Below are positions 6,711-15,638 of a DNA stretch of 64,000 nucleotides, piece after piece (the first letter of the stretch is position 1; each line of letters begins with the position of its first letter). The translations under genes and the position numbers were made by a program. This DNA comes from Pseudomonas vancouverensis. Its GTDB lineage: Bacteria > Pseudomonadota > Gammaproteobacteria > Pseudomonadales > Pseudomonadaceae. The notes under the pieces were generated by a model. It saw nothing but the letters and a program-made list of their open reading frames with translations, was not told the origin of the DNA and did not search any database. The stretch is taken from contig NZ_RRZK01000003.1 in assembly GCF_004348895.1 (NCBI RefSeq), positions 62,001 through 126,000 of the forward strand, given 5' to 3'.

Positions 6711-9623
6711 TTACAGGCCTTCCGCTAGCACCTTCGACAGCATGTCGACAAAGAAGTCCACACTCTGACGCGAGGTAACCATTGGCGGCTTGATCTTGAG
6801 GATGTTCAGGTAGTCACCGGTCGGCTGCATGAAAATCCCCAGCTCGCGCAAGCGATTGCACAGCGCCGTGGTTTCTTCGGTGGCCGGCTCCAGGGTTTCG
6901 CGGTTGCGGATCAATTCGACGCCCAGATAGAAACCGGAACCATGCACCGCGCCCACCAACGGATGAATATCGATCAGCGACTCAAGGCGAGCCTTGAAAT
7001 GGCTGCCGACGATCTGCGCGTTTTCCCAGAGCTTTTCTTCCTCCATCACGTCGAGCACTGCCATGCCGACCTGGCAACTGACCGGACTGCCGCCGGCGGA
7101 CGAGAAGAAGTAGCCTTCGGACTCCAGCGCTTCGGCGATGTCCCGACGGGTGATCACCGCACCCAACGGCTGGCCGTTGCCCATGCCCTTGGCCATGGTG
7201 ATGATGTCCGGCACCACGTCCTGCTGTTCAAAGCCCCAGAAGAAATCGCCCATGCGCCCGTAGCCGACCTGCACTTCGTCGGCGATGCACACGCCACCGC
7301 GCTCGCGGACCATCGCGTAAACCTGTTTCAGGTAACCGGCCGGCAAAGAGATACCGCCGGCATTGCCATACACCGGCTCGCAAATGAAGCCGGCCAGTTG
7401 GCGATTCTGTTCGGCGATTTTCGCCAGGTTGTGCTCGACACTGCGCACGTAGTCCGGCGCACTGTCCGGACCACGGAATTCACCACGATAGGTGTTCGGC
7501 GCGGTCACCGGGTGCACCCAGTCCGGACGGCTGCTCAAGGCCTTGGGGTTGTCGGCGATCGAGGTCGAGACCGAATCGGCGCCCACTGTCCAGCCGTGGT
7601 AGGCCTCCAGCACGCTGAGCATGTCGCGACCACCGCTGTAGGCCCACGCCAGACGGATCGCCAAGTCATTGGCTTCGCTGCCGCTGTTGACCAGGAACAC
7701 CCGGTCCATGCCGTCCGGCGACAGTTTCAGCAAGCGCTCGGAGAATTCCGCCACCGCCGCGTAGTTGAAGCGCGAGTTGGTGTTGAGCAGCGACCATTGC
7801 CGGCTGGCGACTGCCGCCATGCGCGGATGACCGTGGCCCAGTACCGCGACGTTGTTGAGCATGTCCAGGTAAGAACGGCCCTGCATGTCGATCAGGTGAT
7901 TGCGCCAGCCACGCTCGATGCGTGGCGGATCGACGTAATAATGTTTTTGTGTGCGGGCGAAACTGGCGTCGCGTCGCGCCAGCAATGTCGAGCCATCGAG
8001 TTCCGCTTCAGCATCGCAGGCCAGCCCCAGCAAGGCTGCCGGTGAAGGACACAGCGCCTGCCAGGCGGCGGCGCGCGAGGGCGTGCAGAACAACGGCGCA
8101 TCCAGCGAAGCGTCACGGCACAACTGCACGATCAACGGACCGCTGACCGCGCCGAATACCTGGCCTTTGACCAGCGCCGCGCCACTGTGCAGGGACGGCG
8201 TAACGCCCCAGAGTCGCACGCTCAGTTGCGGGCCATCGAGTTGCAGCGCCCCCGACGCTGAATGGTGAACCACACCGGCAAAGGGTGCTTCGACCGTAGT
8301 GCCGTGGGGAACGCGCAATTCGACATGCAGGGGGAAGGTGTCGGGTTCAATCGCGCTGTCCGGGCGAGTATGGGACAAGCGATATTGCCCATAACGACTG
8401 GCCGCCAGCCCATGGGCGGCGGCCGCTTCGTCCAGCAGGCGTTGATCAATGCCTGGCTGCTCCCAGTTGCCGGCTTCGAAGTGTGGGCTGAGCACGCCCA
8501 GATCGATCAATGCGAATTCGCGCCCGACCAGGTACGGCAACAGCGGCGCAAAGCCTTCGCTGCCAATCACTGACAGTTGCTCACCCACCGACGTCAGGAT
8601 GGCCGCCTCCATCAGGGCCAGTGGCACCGAGGTGGCTACGCGGAAGATTTCCCACTCGTGCACCAGATTATCTCGGCTATAGGTGTTACCCGGGTCGACG
8701 CTGACTTGCTGCTCACCGCTGAGTACCAGCACCGCCGCCCGCGCGACGATCAGTGGCCACAACGCCAGCAGTTCTTCACGCTGCAATGGATTGACTGCGT
8801 GATACGCCTTGATGGCCGGCAAAATGCAGAAAGGATCGCCTTCGCCGTGGTGCAACAACGCGGCGCAGGTCACCGACAGATCGGTGATGCGCCAAGTGCG
8901 CACGAGGTCGCCGAAATCGATCACGCCTTGCAACTGCCAGTGGCGCAGTTTGTCGCGCTGCCACACCACGTTGTCGTCGGTGATGTCCATGTGGATAGCC
9001 TGGACCGGCAGCTTGCTTTCCAGTGGCAACAAATGACGTTCGGCCTGCCCGGAGGCTTCGACGATCAGTCGACGCTGATTTTCGTCCTTGATCACCGGCA
9101 ACAGATGGGCGATTAGCGCGTGAGCATGGCGTGCGTCCCACTGCAGCGTACGCACCAGGCCCGGATGGTCGAAATCGGCGAGTGCCAGATCCATTTCGCC
9201 ACACAGGTGCCCGAAACCGGCCACCACTTCAGGCGTGAAATACTCAAGGCTGGTCAGCGGCTGACCTTCGATGTAGTCCAGCAAACGTGCGTGCACGGTC
9301 TGACCACCCACGTCGAGGGTCAGCAGGTCTGTACCGCTTTTTGCCGGGATTACCCGGGGAACGTGGACATCCGGATGCTCACCCAGATGTTTGAGGCCGG
9401 CATGCTGGGCTTGCAGCTCCAGCACTGAGTAATCCCCGCGACAGATTTTCAGGACGAAACGCCCCTGTTCGCTGTCGACGCGGTAGTTCAGGTCCTGCTG
9501 GCTGCCAAGGGCCTGCAACCTGCCGCTCAACCCGTAATGTTCCTCCAACAGCTCTAGCGCTTGCTCCGCAGACACTTGCGGGCTGGGCAAACTGGCGCGA
9601 TGAATCAACGTGGCGAGTGGCAT
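6711..9623 (-). CDS. Fused aminoglycoside-phosphotransferase-type kinase and class III aminotransferase
   Basis: A 970-residue multidomain protein. Residues about 20-340 form an APH/choline-kinase-like domain with the catalytic loop HMDITDDN (His211, Asp213, Asn218) and a DFGD metal motif around residue 238. Residues about 395-545 form a linker region with a short beta-rich, possibly biotinyl- or peptidase-M23-like fold (VEAPFAGVVHH). Residues about 560-970 are a class III PLP aminotransferase with SGSEAND, the DEVQVGYGR motif and PLP-binding Lys812 in ITMAKGMGNG. The two catalytic parts are the bacterial fused counterpart of the animal hydroxylysine kinase and phospho-lyase pair (AGPHD1 and ETNPPL/PHYKPL), so phosphorylation of an amino alcohol or hydroxy-amino acid followed by elimination is a reasonable inference. 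The natural substrate is not known to me. Confidence 0.85.
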   Translation of the reverse strand: MPLATLIHRASLPSPQVSAEQALELLEEHYGLSGRLQALGSQQDLNYRVDSEQGRFVLKICRGDYSVLELQAQHAGLKHLGEHPDVHVPRVIPAKSGTDLLTLDVGGQTVHARLLDYIEGQPLTSLEYFTPEVVAGFGHLCGEMDLALADFDHPGLVRTLQWDARHAHALIAHLLPVIKDENQRRLIVEASGQAERHLLPLESKLPVQAIHMDITDDNVVWQRDKLRHWQLQGVIDFGDLVRTWRITDLSVTCAALLHHGEGDPFCILPAIKAYHAVNPLQREELLALWPLIVARAAVLVLSGEQQVSVDPGNTYSRDNLVHEWEIFRVATSVPLALMEAAILTSVGEQLSVIGSEGFAPLLPYLVGREFALIDLGVLSPHFEAGNWEQPGIDQRLLDEAAAAHGLAASRYGQYRLSHTRPDSAIEPDTFPLHVELRVPHGTTVEAPFAGVVHHSASGALQLDGPQLSVRLWGVTPSLHSGAALVKGQVFGAVSGPLIVQLCRDASLDAPLFCTPSRAAAWQALCPSPAALLGLACDAEAELDGSTLLARRDASFARTQKHYYVDPPRIERGWRNHLIDMQGRSYLDMLNNVAVLGHGHPRMAAVASRQWSLLNTNSRFNYAAVAEFSERLLKLSPDGMDRVFLVNSGSEANDLAIRLAWAYSGGRDMLSVLEAYHGWTVGADSVSTSIADNPKALSSRPDWVHPVTAPNTYRGEFRGPDSAPDYVRSVEHNLAKIAEQNRQLAGFICEPVYGNAGGISLPAGYLKQVYAMVRERGGVCIADEVQVGYGRMGDFFWGFEQQDVVPDIITMAKGMGNGQPLGAVITRRDIAEALESEGYFFSSAGGSPVSCQVGMAVLDVMEEEKLWENAQIVGSHFKARLESLIDIHPLVGAVHGSGFYLGVELIRNRETLEPATEETTALCNRLRELGIFMQPTGDYLNILKIKPPMVTSRQSVDFFVDMLSKVLAEGL

Positions 9624-9802
9624 ACAACGACCCCTGAAATTTTATTAGGCGCCTATATCGCCATTGCTTTGGGCGATACGCAACCCCCCACAAGGCAGAT
9701 TGCTTTCGCTCCATAGCGACCGGTGTTGAACCCCGCACTCGCCTCAACTGGCACTTTGCGCAAGAATGTCGCCCCTCAAACGATTAATGCTGGAGAAACA
9801 CC

Positions 9803-10348
9803 ATGAATGTAGTGACCACCGACCTGCCCGGCGTTCTGATCTTCGAACCCAAGGTCTATGGTGACGAACGTGGTTTCTTCTATGAGAGCTTCAATGAGCT
9901 GGCATTCAGGCAGGCCACTGGCCTGGACACGCAATTTGTTCAGGACAACCATTCCCGCTCGCAGAAAGGCGTGTTGCGTGGCCTGCATTATCAGTTGCAA
10001 AACACCCAGGGCAAACTGGTGCGTGTCACAGCCGGTGAAGTGCTGGATGTCGCCGTAGACATTCGTCGTAGCTCGCCACACTTCGGCAAGTGGGTGGCCG
10101 TGCGCCTGTCCGCTGAAAACCGTCGCCAACTCTGGGTACCGGAAGGCTTTGCCCACGGTTTCGTGGTGCTGAGCGACTTTGCCGAGTTCCTCTATAAAAC
10201 CACTAACTACTACATGCCGTCTGCCGAGCGCAGCATTCGCTGGGACGATCCGGACCTGGCCATCGACTGGCAACTGGAAGAAGCGCCGCAACTGTCGGCA
10301 AAGGACCAGGCGGCTGCCTTTTTCAAGGACGCCGACCTCTTCGCCTGA
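9803..10348 (+). CDS. rmlC: dTDP-4-dehydrorhamnose 3,5-epimerase
   Basis: A 181-residue cupin epimerase that inverts C3 and C5 of dTDP-4-keto-6-deoxyglucose in the dTDP-L-rhamnose pathway for O-antigen or other surface polysaccharide. Family motifs are clear: RGFFYESFNE near residue 23, the catalytic-His region VLRGLHYQ near 58, and the EGFAHGFVVLS segment near 114. The ribosome binding site GGAG lies about eight bases before the ATG. In P. aeruginosa this gene ends the rmlBDAC operon; here no rmlA, rmlB or rmlD lies on the left, where the kinase-aminotransferase is found on the other strand. The other pathway genes must be elsewhere if the enzyme is functional. Confidence 0.95.
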   Translation: MNVVTTDLPGVLIFEPKVYGDERGFFYESFNELAFRQATGLDTQFVQDNHSRSQKGVLRGLHYQLQNTQGKLVRVTAGEVLDVAVDIRRSSPHFGKWVAVRLSAENRRQLWVPEGFAHGFVVLSDFAEFLYKTTNYYMPSAERSIRWDDPDLAIDWQLEEAPQLSAKDQAAAFFKDADLFA

Positions 10349-10410
10349 AAACCCAGGTCAGGCCGGAAGCACCGGGGCGCGCAGACTACGTGCGCAAGCC
10401 TAGGCATAAT

Positions 10411-10430
10411 GCGCCTGTCCCCACAGGCGC
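10411..10430 (+). other. Perfect hairpin abutting the dctB start codon
   Basis: GCGCCTGT (10411-10418) pairs perfectly with ACAGGCGC (10423-10430) around CCCC, and the dctB ATG begins on the very next base. A CATAAT sequence sits just before it at 10405-10410 and might be a -10 box. If transcribed, the stem would cover the usual ribosome binding position. Confidence 0.5.
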
Positions 10431-12248
10431 ATGTTGCTCATGAAACCGACCCTCCCTCCCAGACCCCGTTGGCGCAGCCTGGCCATCCTGGCGATTTGCC
10501 TGGCACCCCTGCTGTGGCCATTGCAACATCTGGCCGAGCGTTACTATCGCAGTGAGCTGGCCAGTCAGAACCGGCAGACCCTTGATCTCTACGTCGCCAA
10601 CTTGCTTGGCACCCTGCACCGCTATGAAGTGTTGCCGCAGATTCTCGGCGACCTGCCGGCCCTGCGTGCCATGTTCAATGCACCGGACGATGGCGTCACC
10701 CAAGGCAATGCCAATCGCCTGTTGAAAAACATCAGTACCCAGACCGGTGCCGAAGTCATGTACCTGATGGACGCCAAGGGCAAGACCCTGGCGGCTTCGA
10801 ACTGGGACAAACACGACAGCTTCGTCGGCCGCAATTTTTCCTTCCGCCCCTATTTCAGTGAAGCCATGGCCGGGCGGCTCGGGCGCTTCTTCGGCTTGGG
10901 CACGACGTCGGCCAAGCGCGGATACTTCTTTGCCGCCGGCGTGCGTGATGGCGAGAAAATCATCGGCGTGCTGGTGGTCAAGGTCGACCTGGACCACACC
11001 GAAAGCCTGTGGGGCAAGACCCCGGAACAACTGCTGCTGACTGACCAGAACGACGTGGTCATCCTCACCTCGCGCCCCGAATGGCGGTTTCGCTCGACTC
11101 GACCCTTGAGTGATGCAGAACAGGAAGCCATCACCGCCATCCAACCTTATCCGACCCGCGACCCCAGACCGCTGAATCTCAACCCCAAAGCGTGGCTGAC
11201 CCAGACCCAAGCCATTGCCGAAACCGGCTGGAACGTCAGCATTCTTGCGCCACGTACCCTGATCGACCGACCGGTTCGTACCGTCGTCGCCATCGGTGGT
11301 GCAACACTGCTGGTCGTGATGCTGTTGCTCGGCCTGATGATGCAACGCCGGCGCCATTACCTCGACCGCATCGCCTTCGAAGCCAAGGCGCGACGTGAAC
11401 TCGAAGGCCGGGTCGCGGAGCGCACCAGTGATCTGGAAGGCCTCAACCGTCGGCTGAAACAGGAAGTACTGGAACGTGAACAGGCCCAGCAGGAACTGGT
11501 CCGCGCCCAGGATGATCTGGTGCAGGCCGGCAAACTGTCGGCGCTGGGCACCATGTCAGCGAGCATCAGCCATGAGCTCAATCAGCCGCTGGCTGCCATT
11601 CGCAGCTACGCGGAAAACGCCGAAGTGTTGTTGGACCATCAGCGCACCGACGATGCCCGCGGCAACCTGAAATTGATCAGCGAACTGACCGGGCGCATGG
11701 CGTCGATCATCGCCCACCTGCGCGCCTTCGCCCGACGCGATCGTCATGCCCCGGAAAGCGTTGCCCTGCAACCGGCACTGGATGATGCCCTGGCGCTGCT
11801 GGCCAAGCGCCGCCGCAGCATGGACGTCGAACTGATCCGCGATTTACCGGCCGCCACGCTGTGGGTCGAGGCCGGGGAAACCCGTCTGCGCCAGGTGCTG
11901 GGCAACCTGCTGGCCAACGCCCTGGATGCCCTGACGGAAAAAGGCCCGCCGCGCAAACTCTGGCTGAGTGCCCAATCCACGGCTGAAGGCGTCACCTTGT
12001 ACATTCGCGACAATGGTCCCGGCTTTTGCATGGAGGCCTTGGGCCGCGCCAGCGAACCCTTCTACACCACCAAGACCCGTACCCAGGGCCTCGGTCTGGG
12101 GTTGGCCATCTGCGAAACCCTGATGCGTGCCTTCGGCGGTGAACTGCTGTTCGCCAACCACAAGGAAGGTGGCGCCCTGATTACCCTGAAGCTACGTGCA
12201 GGCGCGCCTGGCGTCAGCCTGCAACCGTCCGAGGACCGAAGTGCATGA
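10431..12248 (+). CDS. dctB: C4-dicarboxylate sensor histidine kinase DctB
   Basis: A 605-residue inner-membrane sensor kinase that detects C4-dicarboxylates such as succinate in the periplasm. It has a membrane segment at about residues 16-33, a periplasmic double-Cache sensor region (about 40-280), a second membrane segment (about 283-303), a coiled linker, a HisKA domain with phospho-acceptor His381 in SISHELNQPLA, and an ATPase domain with NLLANALDA (N box), DNGPGF (G1) and GLGLGLAI (G2). The next ATG (10440) is a possible alternative start, since neither has a good ribosome binding site. It overlaps dctD by four bases (ATGA), so both are co-translated. In relatives a dctPQM or dctA transporter is the target; none lies beside it here. 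Confidence 0.92.
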   Translation: MLLMKPTLPPRPRWRSLAILAICLAPLLWPLQHLAERYYRSELASQNRQTLDLYVANLLGTLHRYEVLPQILGDLPALRAMFNAPDDGVTQGNANRLLKNISTQTGAEVMYLMDAKGKTLAASNWDKHDSFVGRNFSFRPYFSEAMAGRLGRFFGLGTTSAKRGYFFAAGVRDGEKIIGVLVVKVDLDHTESLWGKTPEQLLLTDQNDVVILTSRPEWRFRSTRPLSDAEQEAITAIQPYPTRDPRPLNLNPKAWLTQTQAIAETGWNVSILAPRTLIDRPVRTVVAIGGATLLVVMLLLGLMMQRRRHYLDRIAFEAKARRELEGRVAERTSDLEGLNRRLKQEVLEREQAQQELVRAQDDLVQAGKLSALGTMSASISHELNQPLAAIRSYAENAEVLLDHQRTDDARGNLKLISELTGRMASIIAHLRAFARRDRHAPESVALQPALDDALALLAKRRRSMDVELIRDLPAATLWVEAGETRLRQVLGNLLANALDALTEKGPPRKLWLSAQSTAEGVTLYIRDNGPGFCMEALGRASEPFYTTKTRTQGLGLGLAICETLMRAFGGELLFANHKEGGALITLKLRAGAPGVSLQPSEDRSA

Positions 12249-13618
12249 CCATCGACAATCGCATCCAGGTTGTGTTGATCGACGACGATCCCCATCTGCG
12301 TCAGGCGCTGGGCCAGACGCTGGACCTGGCGGGCCTGAAAATCCTGCCGCTGGCCGAAGCCAAGGGCCTCGCCGCTCAACTGGAGCGCGACTGGCCGGGG
12401 GTGGTGGTCAGCGACATTCGCATGCCGGGTATGGACGGTCTGGAACTGTTGAGCGAGCTGCACGCCCAGGATCCGGAACTGCCGGTGCTGCTGATTACCG
12501 GCCATGGCGATGTACCGCTGGCGGTGCAGGCGATGCGGGCGGGCGCTTATGACTTTCTCGAAAAACCTTTCGCCAGCGACGCCCTGCTCGACAGCGTGCG
12601 CCGTGCGTTGGCCCTGCGCAGACTGGTGCTGGACAACCGCAGCCTGCGCCTGGCCCTGAGCGACCGCAACGAACTCAGTGCACGCCTGGTTGGCCAGTCG
12701 CCTTCGATGCTGCGCCTGCGTGAGCAGATTGGTGCATTGGCAGCGACCCGGGCCGACGTGCTGATCCTCGGTGAAACCGGCGCCGGTAAGGAAGTGGTGG
12801 CCAGGGCGCTGCACGATTTGTCGGCGCGCAGAAACGGTCCCTTCGTCGCCATCAATGCCGGTGCACTGGCCGAGTCCGTGGTCGAAAGCGAGTTGTTCGG
12901 TCATGAACCCGGTGCCTTTACCGGCGCGCAAAAACGCCGCATCGGCAAGTTCGAGTTCGCCAACGGCGGCACGCTGTTCCTCGACGAGATCGAGAGCATG
13001 AGCCTGGATGTTCAGGTCAAACTGCTGCGCCTGCTGCAAGAACGGGTCGTCGAACGCCTGGGCGGCAATCAGTTGATTCCGCTGGACATTCGCATCATCG
13101 CCGCCACCAAGGAAGACTTGCGCCAGTCGGCGGATCAAGGCCGTTTTCGCGCCGACCTGTATTACCGCCTGAACGTTGCTCCGCTGCGCATTCCACCGCT
13201 GCGCGAACGGGGTGAAGACGCCCTGGTGCTGTTCCAGCATTTTGCCGATGAAGCCAGCGCACGCCACGGCCTGCCCCCCCATGAACTGCAACCGGGACAG
13301 CGTGCGCTGTTGTTGCGGCATACCTGGCCGGGCAACGTGCGCGAGCTGCAAAACGCCGCCGAACGCTTCGCCCTCGGCCTGGAACTGGCGTTGGACAATG
13401 ACACGCCAGATGGCGGACGCACCTCGGTTGAAGTGATCAGTGGTGGCTTGAGCGAACAGGTGGAGAACTTCGAAAAGTCGCTGATCGCCGCCGAACTGGC
13501 GCGCTCGCACAGCTCCGTGCGCAGCGTTGCCGAAGCCCTCGGCATCCCGCGCAAGACCTTGCACGACAAGCTGCGCAAGCACGGTTTGAGTTTCGCCCAC
13601 ACCGATGACCTCGACTGA
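12245..13618 (+). CDS. dctD: Sigma-54-dependent response regulator DctD
   Basis: A 457-residue NtrC-type transcription activator, partner of DctB. The receiver domain (residues 1-120) carries acidic residues IDDD and phospho-acceptor Asp57 in VVVSDIRMPG. The AAA+ domain (about 145-375) has Walker A GETGAGKE, the sigma-54 contact loop GAFTGA and Walker B GGTLFLDEIE. The C-terminal Fis-type helix-turn-helix (about 415-450, SVRSVAEALGIPRKTLHDKLRKHG) binds DNA. It should turn on C4-dicarboxylate transporter genes from sigma-54 promoters. It overlaps dctB by four bases. Family length is about 440-460 residues, so this is complete. Confidence 0.93.
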   Translation: MTIDNRIQVVLIDDDPHLRQALGQTLDLAGLKILPLAEAKGLAAQLERDWPGVVVSDIRMPGMDGLELLSELHAQDPELPVLLITGHGDVPLAVQAMRAGAYDFLEKPFASDALLDSVRRALALRRLVLDNRSLRLALSDRNELSARLVGQSPSMLRLREQIGALAATRADVLILGETGAGKEVVARALHDLSARRNGPFVAINAGALAESVVESELFGHEPGAFTGAQKRRIGKFEFANGGTLFLDEIESMSLDVQVKLLRLLQERVVERLGGNQLIPLDIRIIAATKEDLRQSADQGRFRADLYYRLNVAPLRIPPLRERGEDALVLFQHFADEASARHGLPPHELQPGQRALLLRHTWPGNVRELQNAAERFALGLELALDNDTPDGGRTSVEVISGGLSEQVENFEKSLIAAELARSHSSVRSVAEALGIPRKTLHDKLRKHGLSFAHTDDLD

Positions 13619-13658
13619 GCTAAGGTCCAACCATCCACTTCAAACAAGAGACCACTGA

Positions 13659-14114
13659 ATGAGCCGCGACAGTCGTCAACTGGAATCCGTTCTTCATCAC
13701 GACATCCCCCTGACACGGGACATGGGCCTCACGGTACTCGACTGGCACGACCAGCAACTGCGTCTGCACCTGCCGCTCGACGCCAACGTCAACCACAAGA
13801 GCACGATGTTCGGCGGCAGCCTGTATTGTGGCGCGGTGCTGGCCGGTTGGGGCTGGTTGCATCTGCGTTTGAAGGAAGAAGGGATCACCGACGGGCACAT
13901 CGTGATTCAGGAAGGACAGATCAGCTATCCGCTGCCGGTTACCGGCGACGCGATTGCCATTTGCGAAGCGCCGGACCCGGTGGTGTGGAAGAAATTTCTG
14001 GCGACTTTCCAGCGCTATAGCCGGGCACGTTTGACATTGAACACGCGAGTGGTGAATGACGGTCGGGAGGAAGTGGCGGTAAGGTTTGTAGGGCAATACG
14101 TGCTGCACCGCTGA
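13659..14114 (+). CDS. YiiD C-terminal-type thioesterase domain protein
   Basis: A 151-residue single-domain protein of the hotdog fold that resembles the putative thioesterase domain at the C-terminus of E. coli YiiD. The opening MGLTVLDW and the NHKSTMFGGSLYCGAVLAGWG segment (about residues 46-65) are typical of that family, where the substrate acyl thioester is unknown. There is no signal peptide. It lies 40 bases after dctD on the same strand and may be read through from it, but there is no functional link that I can see. It meets cysQ head-to-tail on the other strand with a REP hairpin between them. Confidence 0.75.
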   Translation: MSRDSRQLESVLHHDIPLTRDMGLTVLDWHDQQLRLHLPLDANVNHKSTMFGGSLYCGAVLAGWGWLHLRLKEEGITDGHIVIQEGQISYPLPVTGDAIAICEAPDPVVWKKFLATFQRYSRARLTLNTRVVNDGREEVAVRFVGQYVLHR

Positions 14115-14117
14115 AAC

Positions 14118-14163
14118 TCTGTAGGCGCCGGCTTGCCGGCGCCCGGAGCAAGCTCACTCCTAC
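14118..14163. repeat. REP hairpin between convergent genes
   Basis: GGCGCCGGC (14124-14132) and GCCGGCGCC (14135-14143) form a nine-base perfect stem with a two-base loop, within a REP-like frame that starts TGTAGGCG and ends with CTCACTCCTACAG. It overlaps the last bases of cysQ and may act as an mRNA 3' end stabiliser. Confidence 0.65.
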
Positions 14164-14987
14164 AGGTTGGCGAGTTCCAACAACCTTTTCCGCCAGGCCG
14201 CCTTCGCCGGCAGTGCCAGGAAGAAGCCATTGCGTAGCGTTTCCCGCGCCGGATAGCTGAACGACTCCCCGCTCAACGCCAACACCTCACCACCGGCACC
14301 CTCCAGCACACCTTGGGCGGCGGCCGTGTCCCACTGCGAAGTCGGCGCCAGGCGCGGATAACAATCGGCTGCCCCCTCGGCCACCAGGCAAAACTTCAAC
14401 GAGCTGCCGATGTTCGCCAGTTGCAGTTCACCCAGACTGGCGCTCAAGCCCGCCAGTAAACGCTCCTGCTCGAGGCTGGAGTGACGACGGCTGGCGACCA
14501 CGGTAAACGACTCGCCGGGCGCCAGGGCATCACGCACATGAATCTCGACCGGTGTCCCACCCTTGTCGCCACGCCACGCCCCCAGCCCTGCACCACCGAC
14601 ATAGAAGCGTCCATTGGTCGGCATCGACACCACGCCAAACACCACACGCCCGTTTTCGACCAGGGCAATGTTGACGGTGAACTCCTCGCTGCCGCTGATG
14701 AACTCCTTGGTGCCATCGAGCGGATCGACCAGCCACCAGCGCTGCCAACCGGCCCGCACGTTTTGCGGGATATCAGCGTCCTCTTCCGAAAGCACGGGAA
14801 TACTCGGATCGAGTGCCGTGAGACCGGCGAGGATCAGGTGATGCGCGGCCAGGTCGGCCGCAGTCACCGGCGACTCGTCAGCCTTGGCGGTGACCGCCGT
14901 ACCGGTGCGCCAGAACGGCAGAATGGCGTCGCCTGCCTGCAAGGCCAGTTCGATCACCGGGGCCATCAACGGATGTGGAAAATTCAT
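14160..14987 (-). CDS. cysQ: 3'(2'),5'-bisphosphate nucleotidase
   Basis: A 275-residue magnesium-dependent, lithium-sensitive phosphatase of the inositol monophosphatase superfamily. It removes the 3' phosphate of 3'-phosphoadenosine 5'-phosphate, the by-product of sulfate assimilation, keeping sulfate reduction running. The two metal-binding signatures are visible: SEEDAD around residue 68 and DPLDGTKEF around residue 91, with WDTAAAQGVLEGAGG near residue 218. The start codon overlaps the stop of nudE by four bases (ATGA), so the pair form one minus-strand unit; pairing of nudE and cysQ is common in gammaproteobacteria. Confidence 0.94.
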   Translation of the reverse strand: MNFPHPLMAPVIELALQAGDAILPFWRTGTAVTAKADESPVTAADLAAHHLILAGLTALDPSIPVLSEEDADIPQNVRAGWQRWWLVDPLDGTKEFISGSEEFTVNIALVENGRVVFGVVSMPTNGRFYVGGAGLGAWRGDKGGTPVEIHVRDALAPGESFTVVASRRHSSLEQERLLAGLSASLGELQLANIGSSLKFCLVAEGAADCYPRLAPTSQWDTAAAQGVLEGAGGEVLALSGESFSYPARETLRNGFFLALPAKAAWRKRLLELANL

Positions 14988-15550
14988 GGTCGAAACACCC
15001 CACGCTGGGTCAGTAGATCGCGGGCCAGGTACAGCGCCGCCAAGGCACGGCCTTCGGTAAATTGCGGCGTTTGCGCCAGCGCCGACAGTTCACGCAGGTT
15101 GACCTTGTCGACCCGCATCGGCTCTGGCTCATCGCCTTCCAGACGCTCTTCGTAGAGTTCTGTGGCCAGCACCACTTGAATCTTCTGGCTCATATAGCCG
15201 GGGGACAACGACAACTCGGTCAAATGCTCCAACTGTCGGGCGCCATAACCGGCCTCTTCCTTGAGCTCGCGTTCAGCGGCTGCCAACACGTCTTCGCCCG
15301 GCTCGATCAAGCCTTTGGGTAACGACATTTCGTATTCGTCCGTGCCGCCGCAATACTCTTCGACCAACACTGCATGCTCGGCATCGAGCATGGCCACGAT
15401 CATCACCGCGCCGTACCCCGCGCCTTTGCCGACCAGGCGCTCGTAGGTGCGCTCCACGCCATTGGAAAAACGCAACTTCAGCTCTTCCACGCAGAACAAT
15501 CGACTGGTGGCGACAATTTCGCGGGCGAGTATGGTGGGTTTCTGGCGCAT
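14984..15550 (-). CDS. nudE: ADP compounds hydrolase NudE
   Basis: A 188-residue Nudix hydrolase that cleaves adenosine diphosphate compounds such as ADP-ribose, Ap3A and NADH, giving AMP. The complete Nudix box is visible at about residues 79-101 (GLIEPGEDVLAAAERELKEE followed by AGYG). It has the family N-terminal region with REIVATSRLFCVEEL. It is the first gene of a two-gene unit with cysQ, overlapping by four bases, and is divergent from yrfG 90 bases away. Confidence 0.93.
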   Translation of the reverse strand: MRQKPTILAREIVATSRLFCVEELKLRFSNGVERTYERLVGKGAGYGAVMIVAMLDAEHAVLVEEYCGGTDEYEMSLPKGLIEPGEDVLAAAERELKEEAGYGARQLEHLTELSLSPGYMSQKIQVVLATELYEERLEGDEPEPMRVDKVNLRELSALAQTPQFTEGRALAALYLARDLLTQRGVFRP

Positions 15551-15638
15551 GCAAAGCTCCTTGGCGTGAACGCGCTACTATAACGCGGCTTTCCTGTTTA
15601 TTTACGTCAGAAATCTTTCTACCGCCCGAGACGCCGCC

